The position numbers and the translations under genes are program-made. Of a DNA stretch of 31,189 bases, positions 23,708-31,189 are shown in pieces. The stretch is taken from contig JBOHNM010000025.1 of the NCBI GenBank assembly GCA_050730675.1, positions 1 through 31,189 of the forward strand, given 5' to 3'. A model generated the notes under the pieces. That model did not search any database. It worked only from the letters and a program-made list of their open reading frames with translations, and was not told where the DNA came from. Source of the stretch: JBOHNM01 sp050730675. GTDB lineage: Bacteria; Planctomycetota; Phycisphaerae; Phycisphaerales; UBA1924. Each line of letters opens with the position of its first letter. The stretch's first letter is position 1.

Positions 23708-24706
23708 TCAGTTCCTCAGGAGAAACCACGGAAATCCCTCGGGGATCACATCAGGCCGGGTGTTCAACCACCCAACCAGGAATTGGAACGCCTCGACCAG
23801 ACGCGGCCCGGGTCGGCTGAAACACCGGTTCCCATCCACCAGCGCCACGCGACTGTTGCGCACCGCAGGCAGCTCGCGCCACCACGAGTGGTCGGCCAGC
23901 GCCGCGGCATCCGCGCGTGCCTGCTCCAGCGTCCGTCCGCACGGAGCGATCACCACAAACTCGGGCTTGGTCGCCGTCAGCACCTCCGGCGGCACCGTCA
24001 CGCTCTTGCCCGCGTGGCGCTGCGTTGCCCCGATCGGGCCCGCCGCGGCACCCGCTCCTGCAACGGCCATCGTCGGGTTCAGCGGATGGCGCCCGCCCGC
24101 CCGCTCCACGAGTTGCGGCGTCCAGTGCCCGGCAATAAACAGCGGATCCGTCCACTCCAGCACCGCCACACTTGGGCCATCTGCGAAGGGGTTGACAAAG
24201 TCTGCCGCGGCGTAGAACTGCTCACGCAAATGGGTGACGGCCTTGCGGGCCTCGCCGATGCGGTCCAGTGCATCGCCGACCATCAGCACATCGTCGAGAA
24301 CACCCTCCAATGTGGTCGGATTGAGGCTGATGACCCGCGGGGCGGGTGATAACTCCGCGGCGATTCGGCGCACGGTCGCGGCGTCGATGGAGCAGACGTG
24401 ACAGAGGTCCTGCGTGATGATCACATCGGGGCGCAACTGCCGCAACCGCTGCGTGTCGAGGGAGTAGAGAGGGTGGCCCAACTGCATCATCTGCCGCACG
24501 TGCCCATCGATCTCTCGGGGTGAGTCGATCACCCTTGGACCGTCAAGGCCGTCTGCTGAATGGTTCGTGCGGGCCTCCGTGAGCGCCGGCAGGTGCGTGA
24601 CCTGCGGCGGCCAATCGCACTCGTGCGACCGGCCGACGAGCCATTCCCCCGCGCCGATGGCGCACACGATCTCCGTCGCCGATGGCACCAGGCTGACCAC
24701 CCGCAT
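23708..24706 (-). CDS. Cobalamin-binding-type (BtuF-like) periplasmic-binding-fold protein without signal peptide
   Basis: A 333-residue member of the BtuF/FepB-like binding-protein superfamily (two lobes joined by a long helix). The N-terminus MRVVSLVPSATEIVCAIGAG begins directly at the first strand of the fold and has no signal peptide; SHECDWP follows. The second part has LRPDVIITQDLCHVCSID, VISLNPTTLEGVLDDVLMVG (start of the backbone helix), then PSVAVLEWTDPLFIAGHWTP and ELPAVRNSRVALVDGN. The cytosolic subgroup with SATEIVCA and RSHECD is often annotated as cobalamin-binding protein. A direct role in transport is doubtful without export; a corrinoid-handling role is plausible. The in-frame start at 24778 would add a low-complexity arginine-rich stretch, so 24706 is used. 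It is divergent from gspD; the 155 nt between contain no B12 riboswitch that I can see. Confidence 0.82.
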   Translation of the reverse strand: MRVVSLVPSATEIVCAIGAGEWLVGRSHECDWPPQVTHLPALTEARTNHSADGLDGPRVIDSPREIDGHVRQMMQLGHPLYSLDTQRLRQLRPDVIITQDLCHVCSIDAATVRRIAAELSPAPRVISLNPTTLEGVLDDVLMVGDALDRIGEARKAVTHLREQFYAAADFVNPFADGPSVAVLEWTDPLFIAGHWTPQLVERAGGRHPLNPTMAVAGAGAAAGPIGATQRHAGKSVTVPPEVLTATKPEFVVIAPCGRTLEQARADAAALADHSWWRELPAVRNSRVALVDGNRCFSRPGPRLVEAFQFLVGWLNTRPDVIPEGFPWFLLRN

Positions 24707-24861
24707 GACCCGATCGCCCCTTTCCGTCCGAAACACCCGTCCTTGACTCCGTCCACCGCCCCGCGCCGCTCGCGGCACCGGGCCTCAAAGGTATAAGCTA
24801 CGCCCTTGGCCGGGCGGACTGCCGCTCCCCCGTTCCCCGGCCCGCGGCAAGGAGGCTCTGC

Positions 24862-27687
24862 ATGGTCCGTCCCCCACATCTGCTCACGCTCCCGCTCGTT
24901 CTTGTCGCCTGCGCCGGCACCTGCATGGCCCAGGACAAGCCGAGCGAGCCGCCGGCTCCCGAGCAGCCCAAAGAGCTGAAGGTGACCAGGCCCAAGCAGC
25001 CCGAGCCGGAACCGGGCAGGGACGAAAAGAAAGAAGAAAAGCCGAAGGACGAGAAGCAGGACCCCGCCAAGCAGCCCGAGACGCCCCCCGCGCCGGTCAT
25101 GCCTGCTCCAACGCCCGTTCCGCCGGCCCCGGTGCCCGGTCCCGAAATGGGCCCAACTCCTGGCGCTCAGCCCGGCGCGAACAGTCCCAATGCCAAGCCG
25201 GTCGTGGCTCCTTCGGAGCCCGGCGCCGAGCCCAAGTCAATCGATTCGCCGGTCGCCTCGGACATGGTCCGCCTCGGCCCCTTCACGGATGAGGTGGATG
25301 TCAAGCTCCTCGTCAAGCTCGTCCAGGAAGAACTCAAGATCCAGATCATCTCCACCGACCAGGCGCTGCGCGACAAGAAAGTCTCGTTGATGCCCAACGC
25401 CATCGAGATCAAGCGATCGGAGCTGCTGCCGTTCCTCCAGCTTCTGCTCGAGCAGAACGGCCAGATCCTGACCCGCGATGTCGGCAATATCTGGATCATT
25501 CGTCCCCAGACGGAGCTGAATTCCGGCAAGCCCGGTGAAGATTCCTCGACGACGCAGGTCGTCTCCACGCTCGGCCTCAAGCCGACGAGCCTGCAGAACG
25601 CGATCCAGGCCGCCATGCGATCCGCCGGCGGTCAGCAGCCCGCCGCGGGCCCCATCGCCTACCTCGATGACCTGGGCGTCATCGTGATGACCGATACGCC
25701 GCGCCGCATCGACGCTATCAAGGCGCTCATCGCCAAGATCGCCAGTGAACAGCAGAACGCCGAAATCGTCCGGTTTGACTTAAAGTACATCGCGGCGCCT
25801 GTGGCTCGTGTTCGCATTTTGGAGCTTGCCGGGCAATTCACCCGCGCCTTGGCCCCCAACACCGGCAACGACCCCAACGCCGCGGCCATGAACCAGGCGA
25901 CCACCCAGCCGGGCGCCAATGCCTCACCGAACACGTCCAATCTGGCCCAGCGCCTGATCGTCAATCCGCAGGGCAACGGTCTGCTCTTCCGCGGACGCCC
26001 CGACGAGCGGGCTTTCATCGAGAAGCTCATCCCCATCGTGGACATGCCCAACGACCTGGTGCCGCGCTACTACGACATCCCCGCCGCAATCATTATCGCC
26101 GAGCAAGGTTCGCGCCAAGGTCTCGGTGAATTGAAAATCATGCGGTCCTTGCGCGAGGGCCTCACGTCCAGCACCGGTGTGGTCAACCCGGGTCAGCCCG
26201 GGCAGCAACTCGCCTCTTCTTCGGCGATTACCGAGATCGGCGGGCCGTGCTTTATCGTGGACCCCGAAGGCCGCGGCTTCATGTACTACGGTACACCCGA
26301 GCAGCAGGACCGCCTGCAACTGATCGTCCAGCAGTTCCGCGACGCCGTGAAGCGTGACGATGTCATCTACGACTTCTACAAGCTCAAGCACGCCTCGGCC
26401 CCCGACACCGCCGAGATCATCCGCGGTCTCATCGCCAACCAGGCCGTGGGCGGATCATCGTCGCTGCTCCCCGGCGGACGCAACAGCACGACGCAGGGGC
26501 GTCGTCCAAACGCGCCGGTCACGGCAAACACCAATCCCGCGACGCCCAGCCGGTCCAGCACGCTCGGTTCAACCAACGAACTGGGCGAGATCGTCGCTTC
26601 CGACGATATCTTCGTCCAGGCCGATGAGCGCAACAACCAACTCATCGTCAAGGCCCCGCGCCGCCTCCAGCCGCAGTTTGCCCGGCTCATCGAGAAGCTT
26701 GACCTCCGCCGTGCCCAAGTCTACCTCGACTGCAAGATCGTCGTCGTCACCGACACCGACGAATCGCGGATCGCCGTCGAGACGCAACTGCTCAACGCCA
26801 ACGGTACCGGCGGCGCGCTCCGCACGCTCTTCCCGAACTCGGCCATGCCCCTCCCCCCCAACAGCATCACCCAGTTCCCGGTTATTGTGCCCGCGCTCGG
26901 CGGCGCCACCGGGGCGATCATCAAGACCGGTTCGGTGGCGGCCACGATTATCGCGATTGCGAATACGACCGATGCTCGCATTGTGGCCTCGCCCCAATTG
27001 CTCGTCGACGACAACGAGGAAGCCGAAGTCGCCAGCCTCGAGCAGCGCCCCAGCGCAACCACGACACAGTCGGGTCAGGCCGGCTCGACAGAAATCGGGT
27101 TTGGTGGTTATGAGGACGCCGGTCCAAAGCTGAAGGTCAAGCCGCGCATCAGTACGGGCAATTCCCTCTCAATTAATTATGAGATTGAACTCTCGGCGTT
27201 CGTGGGGGATCCACCAAGCCCGAATGTTCCTCCGGCTAAGCAGAAGAACAACATCAAATCGGCCTCGGTCACGCTTCCATCTGACAGCACGTTGGTAGTC
27301 GGCGGTCTGTCATTCGAGCAGAAAACCAAGACGGTGTTCAAAGTGCCTTTATTGGGGGATATCCCCATCATCGGTCAGGCCTTCCGCGATGAGCGGGTTA
27401 GCAACAATAAACGCACGTTCTACGTCTTCATCACGCCGCGCATAATGCGTGATCAGGGCTTTGACGATCTGCGTCTCAACACCGAAGGTCCCGCCAGTTC
27501 GGTGCGGGTGAATGATGCGCTCCCGGCGCCGGTGCCTTCCACGATCCCGATCTCGCCGCTCCCCCAGCCGCTCCGCACTCCGTCGGGCGATCAGAATGGC
27601 TGGAACGGTCCGAACCTTGGCTACCCCGAGTCGAGCCCCGCCTCTACTCCCGCACGCCGTACGCCCGGCACATCCGAACCAGGCTGA
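24862..27687 (+). CDS. gspD: Type II secretion system secretin GspD
   Basis: A 941-residue outer-membrane secretin, the ring through which type II systems release folded proteins. AAGGAGG sits 6 nt before the ATG. The signal (MVRPPHLLTLPLVLVACAGT) could be cut after CMA (residue 23), or lipidated at Cys17 of LVAC. A long disordered segment, rich in Pro, Glu and Lys, follows to about residue 130, longer than in most GspD. An N0-like domain (about 135-215, VDVKLLVKLVQEELKIQIIS) and N1-N3 repeats (about 225-620) come next. The secretin core (about 630-870) has VVGGLSFEQKTKTVFKVPLLG, DIPIIGQAFR and FYVFITPRI. The tail is proline-rich. A TATAAG at 24792 may be the -10 box, with no clear -35. gspE follows 14 nt later. 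Confidence 0.93.
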   Translation: MVRPPHLLTLPLVLVACAGTCMAQDKPSEPPAPEQPKELKVTRPKQPEPEPGRDEKKEEKPKDEKQDPAKQPETPPAPVMPAPTPVPPAPVPGPEMGPTPGAQPGANSPNAKPVVAPSEPGAEPKSIDSPVASDMVRLGPFTDEVDVKLLVKLVQEELKIQIISTDQALRDKKVSLMPNAIEIKRSELLPFLQLLLEQNGQILTRDVGNIWIIRPQTELNSGKPGEDSSTTQVVSTLGLKPTSLQNAIQAAMRSAGGQQPAAGPIAYLDDLGVIVMTDTPRRIDAIKALIAKIASEQQNAEIVRFDLKYIAAPVARVRILELAGQFTRALAPNTGNDPNAAAMNQATTQPGANASPNTSNLAQRLIVNPQGNGLLFRGRPDERAFIEKLIPIVDMPNDLVPRYYDIPAAIIIAEQGSRQGLGELKIMRSLREGLTSSTGVVNPGQPGQQLASSSAITEIGGPCFIVDPEGRGFMYYGTPEQQDRLQLIVQQFRDAVKRDDVIYDFYKLKHASAPDTAEIIRGLIANQAVGGSSSLLPGGRNSTTQGRRPNAPVTANTNPATPSRSSTLGSTNELGEIVASDDIFVQADERNNQLIVKAPRRLQPQFARLIEKLDLRRAQVYLDCKIVVVTDTDESRIAVETQLLNANGTGGALRTLFPNSAMPLPPNSITQFPVIVPALGGATGAIIKTGSVAATIIAIANTTDARIVASPQLLVDDNEEAEVASLEQRPSATTTQSGQAGSTEIGFGGYEDAGPKLKVKPRISTGNSLSINYEIELSAFVGDPPSPNVPPAKQKNNIKSASVTLPSDSTLVVGGLSFEQKTKTVFKVPLLGDIPIIGQAFRDERVSNNKRTFYVFITPRIMRDQGFDDLRLNTEGPASSVRVNDALPAPVPSTIPISPLPQPLRTPSGDQNGWNGPNLGYPESSPASTPARRTPGTSEPG

Positions 27688-27701
27688 TCAATTCTCTCGT
27701 T

Positions 27702-29405
27702 ATGGCCAAGTTCTCTCTCCCAGGCAAGAACGGTTCATCGCTCCCCCCCACGGCGGCGCAGTCGCTCCCCGCGCCGCGCGAGTGGCCGCGCATCGCCGAG
27801 TTGCTCGGCCCCCTCGCTCCGCGGGCCGATCAGCTCAAAACGTTCCCCGAAGTCCCCGGCTCGGACCTCGAGCCGTGGGACGTCTTGCTCAGCATGCTCG
27901 CCATCGACGAGCACACCGCGCTGGAGAAGCTCTCCGAACGCACCGGCCTGCCGCTCCAGAATGAGCCCAAGCTCCAGGACTCGGCCGCCCGCTTTTACGA
28001 GCTCGTCCCCGCCCAGATCGCCCGCGAGCACCAGGTCGCCGGCGTCAGCTACGACGGCCACGTCATGCACGTGGCCACCAGCCAGCCGCTCCAGCCCGCA
28101 ACCTTCAACATCATCGAAGACCGCCTCGGCGCACCCATCCGTCTCATTCTCGCCCCGCGCGCCGCTGTCACCAACCTCATCAACCGCGGCTACGAACAGC
28201 GCCAGGACCTCGTCACCGAGATCGTCGAAGAACTCCCCCTTGATGAACGTGCCATCGAGTCCGCCGCCGGGTCGATCCGCCAGTCCACCGATCTCCTCCA
28301 GCTCGCCCGCCAGACCCCCGTCATCCGCCTGGTGAACATGATCCTGTTCGAGGCCCTGCGCCGCCGCGCCTCGGACATCCACGTCCACCCGATGGAGAAC
28401 AAGCTCGTCATCCGCTTTCGCATCGACGGCATGCTGGTGGACAGCTTTACCCCGCCCCTGTCGCTTGCCCCGGCCATCAGCTCGCGTCTCAAGGTCATGA
28501 CCGAGCTGGACATCGCCAACCGTCACTCCCCGCAGGACGGCCACACCTCCGTCCGTGTCGGCAGCCGCAAGATCGACATCCGCATGTCCTGCGTGCCCAA
28601 CGTCTACGGCGAGCGCATCGTGCTGCGTCTGCTCGACCAATCCCAGACCCAGCTCTCGCTCGACCAGGTCGGCATGGAGCGCGACCACCAGAAGACGCTG
28701 ATCTCGCTCATCGAGCGCCCCACCGGCATCATCCTCGTGACCGGCCCCACCGGCTCGGGCAAGACCACCACGCTCTACGGCGCGCTCGGCAACATCGACC
28801 GCTCCAGCCGCAACGTCATGACCGTTGAAGATCCCGTCGAGTACCACCTCGACGGCATCAGCCAGACGCAGGTCAACGTCAAGCGCGGCGTCACCTTCGC
28901 CGCCGGCCTCCGCGCACTGCTCCGCCAAGACCCCGACGTGATCCTCGTCGGCGAAATCCGCGACAAGGAAACGGCCGACCTGGCGACCCAGGCCTCGCTC
29001 ACCGGCCACTTGGTGCTCGCAACGCTCCACACCAACGATGCGCCGTCGGCCATCTCGCGACTGGTGGACATCGGCGTCGAGCCCTATCTCATCACGTCCA
29101 CGCTGCTGGCCGTGATCGCCCAGCGCCTGGTGCGCCGCACCTGCCAGCAGTGCAAGGGCGCCCGCACCATCGACGGCCTCCCCTGCGACCGGTGCCTCGG
29201 CAAGGGCTATTACGGACGTGTCGGACTCTTCGAGATCATGGTGATGAACGACGAGATCCGCCGCCTGACCGGGCAGAACGCCGACGCCATCACCCTCGGC
29301 GATGCCGCCAAGCGCCACGGCATGAAGACCCTCATGGACGATGGTGTGGACAAGGCTTCGCGCGGCCTGACGACCATCGCCGAATGCCACCGCGTTCTCG
29401 GGTGA
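27702..29405 (+). CDS. gspE: Type II secretion / type IV pilus assembly ATPase GspE
   Basis: A 567-residue hexameric secretion ATPase of the GspE/PilB family. The N-terminal region (about 60-165) resembles the MshEN/GspE N1 domain. The ATPase core has Walker A GPTGSGKTT (348-356), an Asp box near ERIVLRLLDQ, Walker B DPDVILVGEIRD (410-421) and the His box LATLHTNDAPSA (439-450). A zinc-binding knuckle is reduced: Cys481 and Cys484, then Cys495 and Cys498 only 10 residues later, so the loop between is shorter than in Vibrio or Pseudomonas GspE, which have longer tetracysteine domains. The protein drives pseudopilus assembly for the secretin encoded just upstream, 14 nt away. No gspF or pseudopilin gene follows, since a helicase gene comes next, so the rest of the system is encoded elsewhere. 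Confidence 0.93.
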   Translation: MAKFSLPGKNGSSLPPTAAQSLPAPREWPRIAELLGPLAPRADQLKTFPEVPGSDLEPWDVLLSMLAIDEHTALEKLSERTGLPLQNEPKLQDSAARFYELVPAQIAREHQVAGVSYDGHVMHVATSQPLQPATFNIIEDRLGAPIRLILAPRAAVTNLINRGYEQRQDLVTEIVEELPLDERAIESAAGSIRQSTDLLQLARQTPVIRLVNMILFEALRRRASDIHVHPMENKLVIRFRIDGMLVDSFTPPLSLAPAISSRLKVMTELDIANRHSPQDGHTSVRVGSRKIDIRMSCVPNVYGERIVLRLLDQSQTQLSLDQVGMERDHQKTLISLIERPTGIILVTGPTGSGKTTTLYGALGNIDRSSRNVMTVEDPVEYHLDGISQTQVNVKRGVTFAAGLRALLRQDPDVILVGEIRDKETADLATQASLTGHLVLATLHTNDAPSAISRLVDIGVEPYLITSTLLAVIAQRLVRRTCQQCKGARTIDGLPCDRCLGKGYYGRVGLFEIMVMNDEIRRLTGQNADAITLGDAAKRHGMKTLMDDGVDKASRGLTTIAECHRVLG

Positions 29406-29471
29406 TTCAGCCTTTTCCGCGTTGTCGCTTGTGATCTTCGCGCTGGTGAGGGGTGTACGGTTCCGCCCACC

Positions 29472-31189
29472 ATGCCCCGCGGCGATTTCCTCTCCAGCCC
29501 GCCTCCCCCCCCGGCGCAGCCGCCGGATGACTTCAACCCGCTCAATGCGGCCGGAAGCACCCCGCCCGTTCCACGCCGGACGATTTCACAGGCGATCGAC
29601 ACCGACGCGCTCCTTGAAGGCATGACCGAGAGCCAGCGCCGCGCCGTCCTCGCCACCGAGGGTCCGCTGCTCGTTCTCGCCGGTCCCGGCTCGGGCAAGA
29701 CGCGGGTCATCACCCGCCGCATCGCGCACCTGGTGTCGAAGGGCGTCGCCCCGTGGCGGATCCTGGCGCTTACGTTCACCAACAAGGCCGCGGCCGAGAT
29801 GCGCCACCGTGTGCAGGGGCTGCTGGGGGAAGGCGCTGCGCAGCGCGGGCTCACCGTTACCACGTTCCACTCGCTCTGTGTCCGTTTGCTCCGCCGCTAC
29901 GGTGAGATGGCCGGCTTCGCCGAGCGTGCGATCCTCAAATCCGACTTCACGGTCTTCGATGCCGACGATCAGGCCAAGCTCATCAAGAACGTCATCGCCG
30001 AGTTGAACCTCAGCACTGCCAACTGGCCGCCGCGCACGGTGCTGAGCCACATCTCCAACGCCAAGAACGACCTGATGGACGCCGAGGCGTTCGCCGCCGC
30101 GGCGGGCGATTTCCACGCCCGCACCATCGCCCGCGTCTTCACGGCGTACCAGGCGGCCCTCCGCACCAACGGCGCGGCGGACTTTGACGACCTGCTCTTA
30201 CTCACCGCTCGCATGCTCCGCGAGAGCCAGCCCGTACGCGACGAGCTGCGCCGACGGTACCGATACCTGCTGGTGGACGAGTACCAGGACACCAACCGCG
30301 CTCAGTTTGTCATTGCTAGCCTCCTCGCTGGGGAGGACCCCAAGGTCGCCGGCGCAGACCGGCCGATGCCCAACATCTGTGTCGTCGGCGATCCCGACCA
30401 GTCCATCTACGGCTGGCGCGGGGCGGACATCACCAACATTCTCCAGTTCGAGGAGCGCTACCCCTCCGCTCAGGTCATCGCGCTGGGTGAGAACTTCCGC
30501 TCGCGCACGCCCATCCTCGTCGTCGCCGACCGCTTGATCCAGCGCAACAAGCAGCGCAAGCACAAGCCCCTGATCCCCACCCGCGTCGGCGGCGACAAGA
30601 TCGAGATCGTTATCACCCGGGACGAGCACCACGAGGCCCGTCTCGTGGCCGACTGGGTGCAGCGCCTCAAGAGCGACGGGCTCGCACCCGACAAGCCCCT
30701 GCAGTGGAAGGACTTCGCCGTCTTTTACCGTACCAACGCCCTTTCGCGCGTCGTCGAAGACGCCTTCCGCAGCGCCGGCATCCCCTACATCCTCGTCCGC
30801 GGCACCGCTTTCTTCCAGCGCGAAGAAATCAAGAACGCCCTCGGCTACCTGCGCGTCGTTGCCAATCCCTCCGATTCGGTCAGCCTTGAACGCATTATCA
30901 ACACCCCCGCCCGTGGTATTTCGGATGCCACTTGGGAGCGCATCGCGGTCCACTCCGCGACAACCGGATTGCCCACGCTCCAGGTCTGCCGCGCGATCGA
31001 GAGCGTCCCGGGCCTCACCCACCGCGCCCAGATCGCCGTCCGCAAGTTTCTCGAAACGCTCGACTCGTGGCTCGGCGTCGCCGGCAGCACCGACGGGTTC
31101 ATGAACATCCCCGGCGAGCCGCAGCGCGGCGGCCTCGCAGGTTTGGTCGATCGCGTCATCAAGGACTCCGGACTCGAAAAACTCTACAA
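29472..31189 (+). CDS. UvrD/PcrA/Rep-type superfamily 1 DNA helicase, N-terminal part (runs off window)
   Basis: Open from ATG 29472 to the window edge, 572 complete residues. A disordered proline-rich start (1-45) precedes the SF1A helicase core. The Q motif is MTESQRRAV (51-59), Walker A is GPGSGKTR (71-78), motif Ia is LALTFTNKAAAEM (98-110), motif Ib is TFHSLCVRLL (131-140), motif II is LLVDEYQDTN (266-275) and motif III is VGDPDQSIYGWRGAD (305-319), followed by ENFRS. The 2B-like region and AFFQREEIKNALGYLRVV are also typical. It unwinds DNA 3'-5' in nucleotide excision repair, mismatch repair or replication restart. UvrD, PcrA and Rep cannot be separated on this part alone. It starts 66 nt after gspE with no evident terminator, so co-transcription is possible though the functions are unrelated. 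Confidence 0.92.
   Translation, partial: MPRGDFLSSPPPPPAQPPDDFNPLNAAGSTPPVPRRTISQAIDTDALLEGMTESQRRAVLATEGPLLVLAGPGSGKTRVITRRIAHLVSKGVAPWRILALTFTNKAAAEMRHRVQGLLGEGAAQRGLTVTTFHSLCVRLLRRYGEMAGFAERAILKSDFTVFDADDQAKLIKNVIAELNLSTANWPPRTVLSHISNAKNDLMDAEAFAAAAGDFHARTIARVFTAYQAALRTNGAADFDDLLLLTARMLRESQPVRDELRRRYRYLLVDEYQDTNRAQFVIASLLAGEDPKVAGADRPMPNICVVGDPDQSIYGWRGADITNILQFEERYPSAQVIALGENFRSRTPILVVADRLIQRNKQRKHKPLIPTRVGGDKIEIVITRDEHHEARLVADWVQRLKSDGLAPDKPLQWKDFAVFYRTNALSRVVEDAFRSAGIPYILVRGTAFFQREEIKNALGYLRVVANPSDSVSLERIINTPARGISDATWERIAVHSATTGLPTLQVCRAIESVPGLTHRAQIAVRKFLETLDSWLGVAGSTDGFMNIPGEPQRGGLAGLVDRVIKDSGLEKLY

Noticed and set aside
23452..23820. A 122-codon open frame on the plus strand
   Set aside because: It overlaps the start of the dockerin-like gene and the next minus-strand gene on the opposite strand, and has no ribosome site or motif.
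24707..24861. A cobalamin riboswitch between the BtuF-like gene and gspD
   Set aside because: I looked for a B12-box-like segment on both strands and found none. The stretch is GC-rich and fits a divergent promoter region.
27735..29390. A 551-codon open frame on the minus strand
   Set aside because: It mirrors gspE, which carries all Walker and His-box motifs. The shadow is D/G/V-rich without domains.

Overview
The window is high-GC bacterial DNA that I read as a planctomycete, most likely of class Phycisphaerae. The best evidence is the secreted protein at 22404-23525. Its C-terminus ends in two calcium-loop-like repeats of the form ADIAGLGG..GPDGQ.TQDD followed by a terminal GC pair, a style typical of dockerin-like tails in Phycisphaerales. 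Many start codons also lack a Shine-Dalgarno sequence, and lipoproteins and HEAT-repeat proteins are common. The assignment is inference; no rRNA marker is present. I saw no tRNA, rRNA, CRISPR array, insertion sequence or phage gene.

Layout. 1-3425 is mostly housekeeping: the start of a TrmH-family RNA methyltransferase (-), a lipoprotein (+), undecaprenyl-diphosphate phosphatase uppP and phosphoglycerate dehydrogenase serA (+, 12 nt apart). 3438-6132 holds three minus-strand genes: a HEAT-repeat lipoprotein, a zinc-type dehydrogenase that has lost catalytic zinc ligands, and a DUF4190-like membrane protein with a pseudopilin-like tail. 6131-9548 has a lipoprotein packed head-to-head and tail-to-tail against its neighbours, a membrane-anchored coiled-coil protein, a Fe/B12-type ABC ATPase and an NDUFA9-like NAD(P)-binding protein. 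9606-12050 is RNase R.

12199-17488 looks accessory. It opens with a fusion of a metallo-beta-lactamase-fold hydrolase to a gingipain/caspase-like (C25) protease domain, without a signal peptide, followed by a small lysine-rich protein. Next is an ArsR regulator translationally coupled to an SRPBCC protein, driven by a consensus promoter whose -10 box lies inside a perfect inverted repeat. A Y-family DNA polymerase follows. The protease fusion with its small partner is the best candidate for an undescribed system.

17507-23525 (minus strand) is a carbohydrate locus. A GH2 enzyme and a GH127 beta-L-arabinofuranosidase-type enzyme form an operon, downstream of a secreted FnIII/Ig/dockerin-like protein that ends at a strong hairpin. 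23708-24706 is a cobalamin-binding-type protein without a signal peptide. From 24862 a type II secretion module (secretin gspD, ATPase gspE) is followed by a UvrD/PcrA-type helicase that runs off the window. A plausible link, inferred only, is that the type II system exports the secreted glycosidases and the dockerin-like protein.
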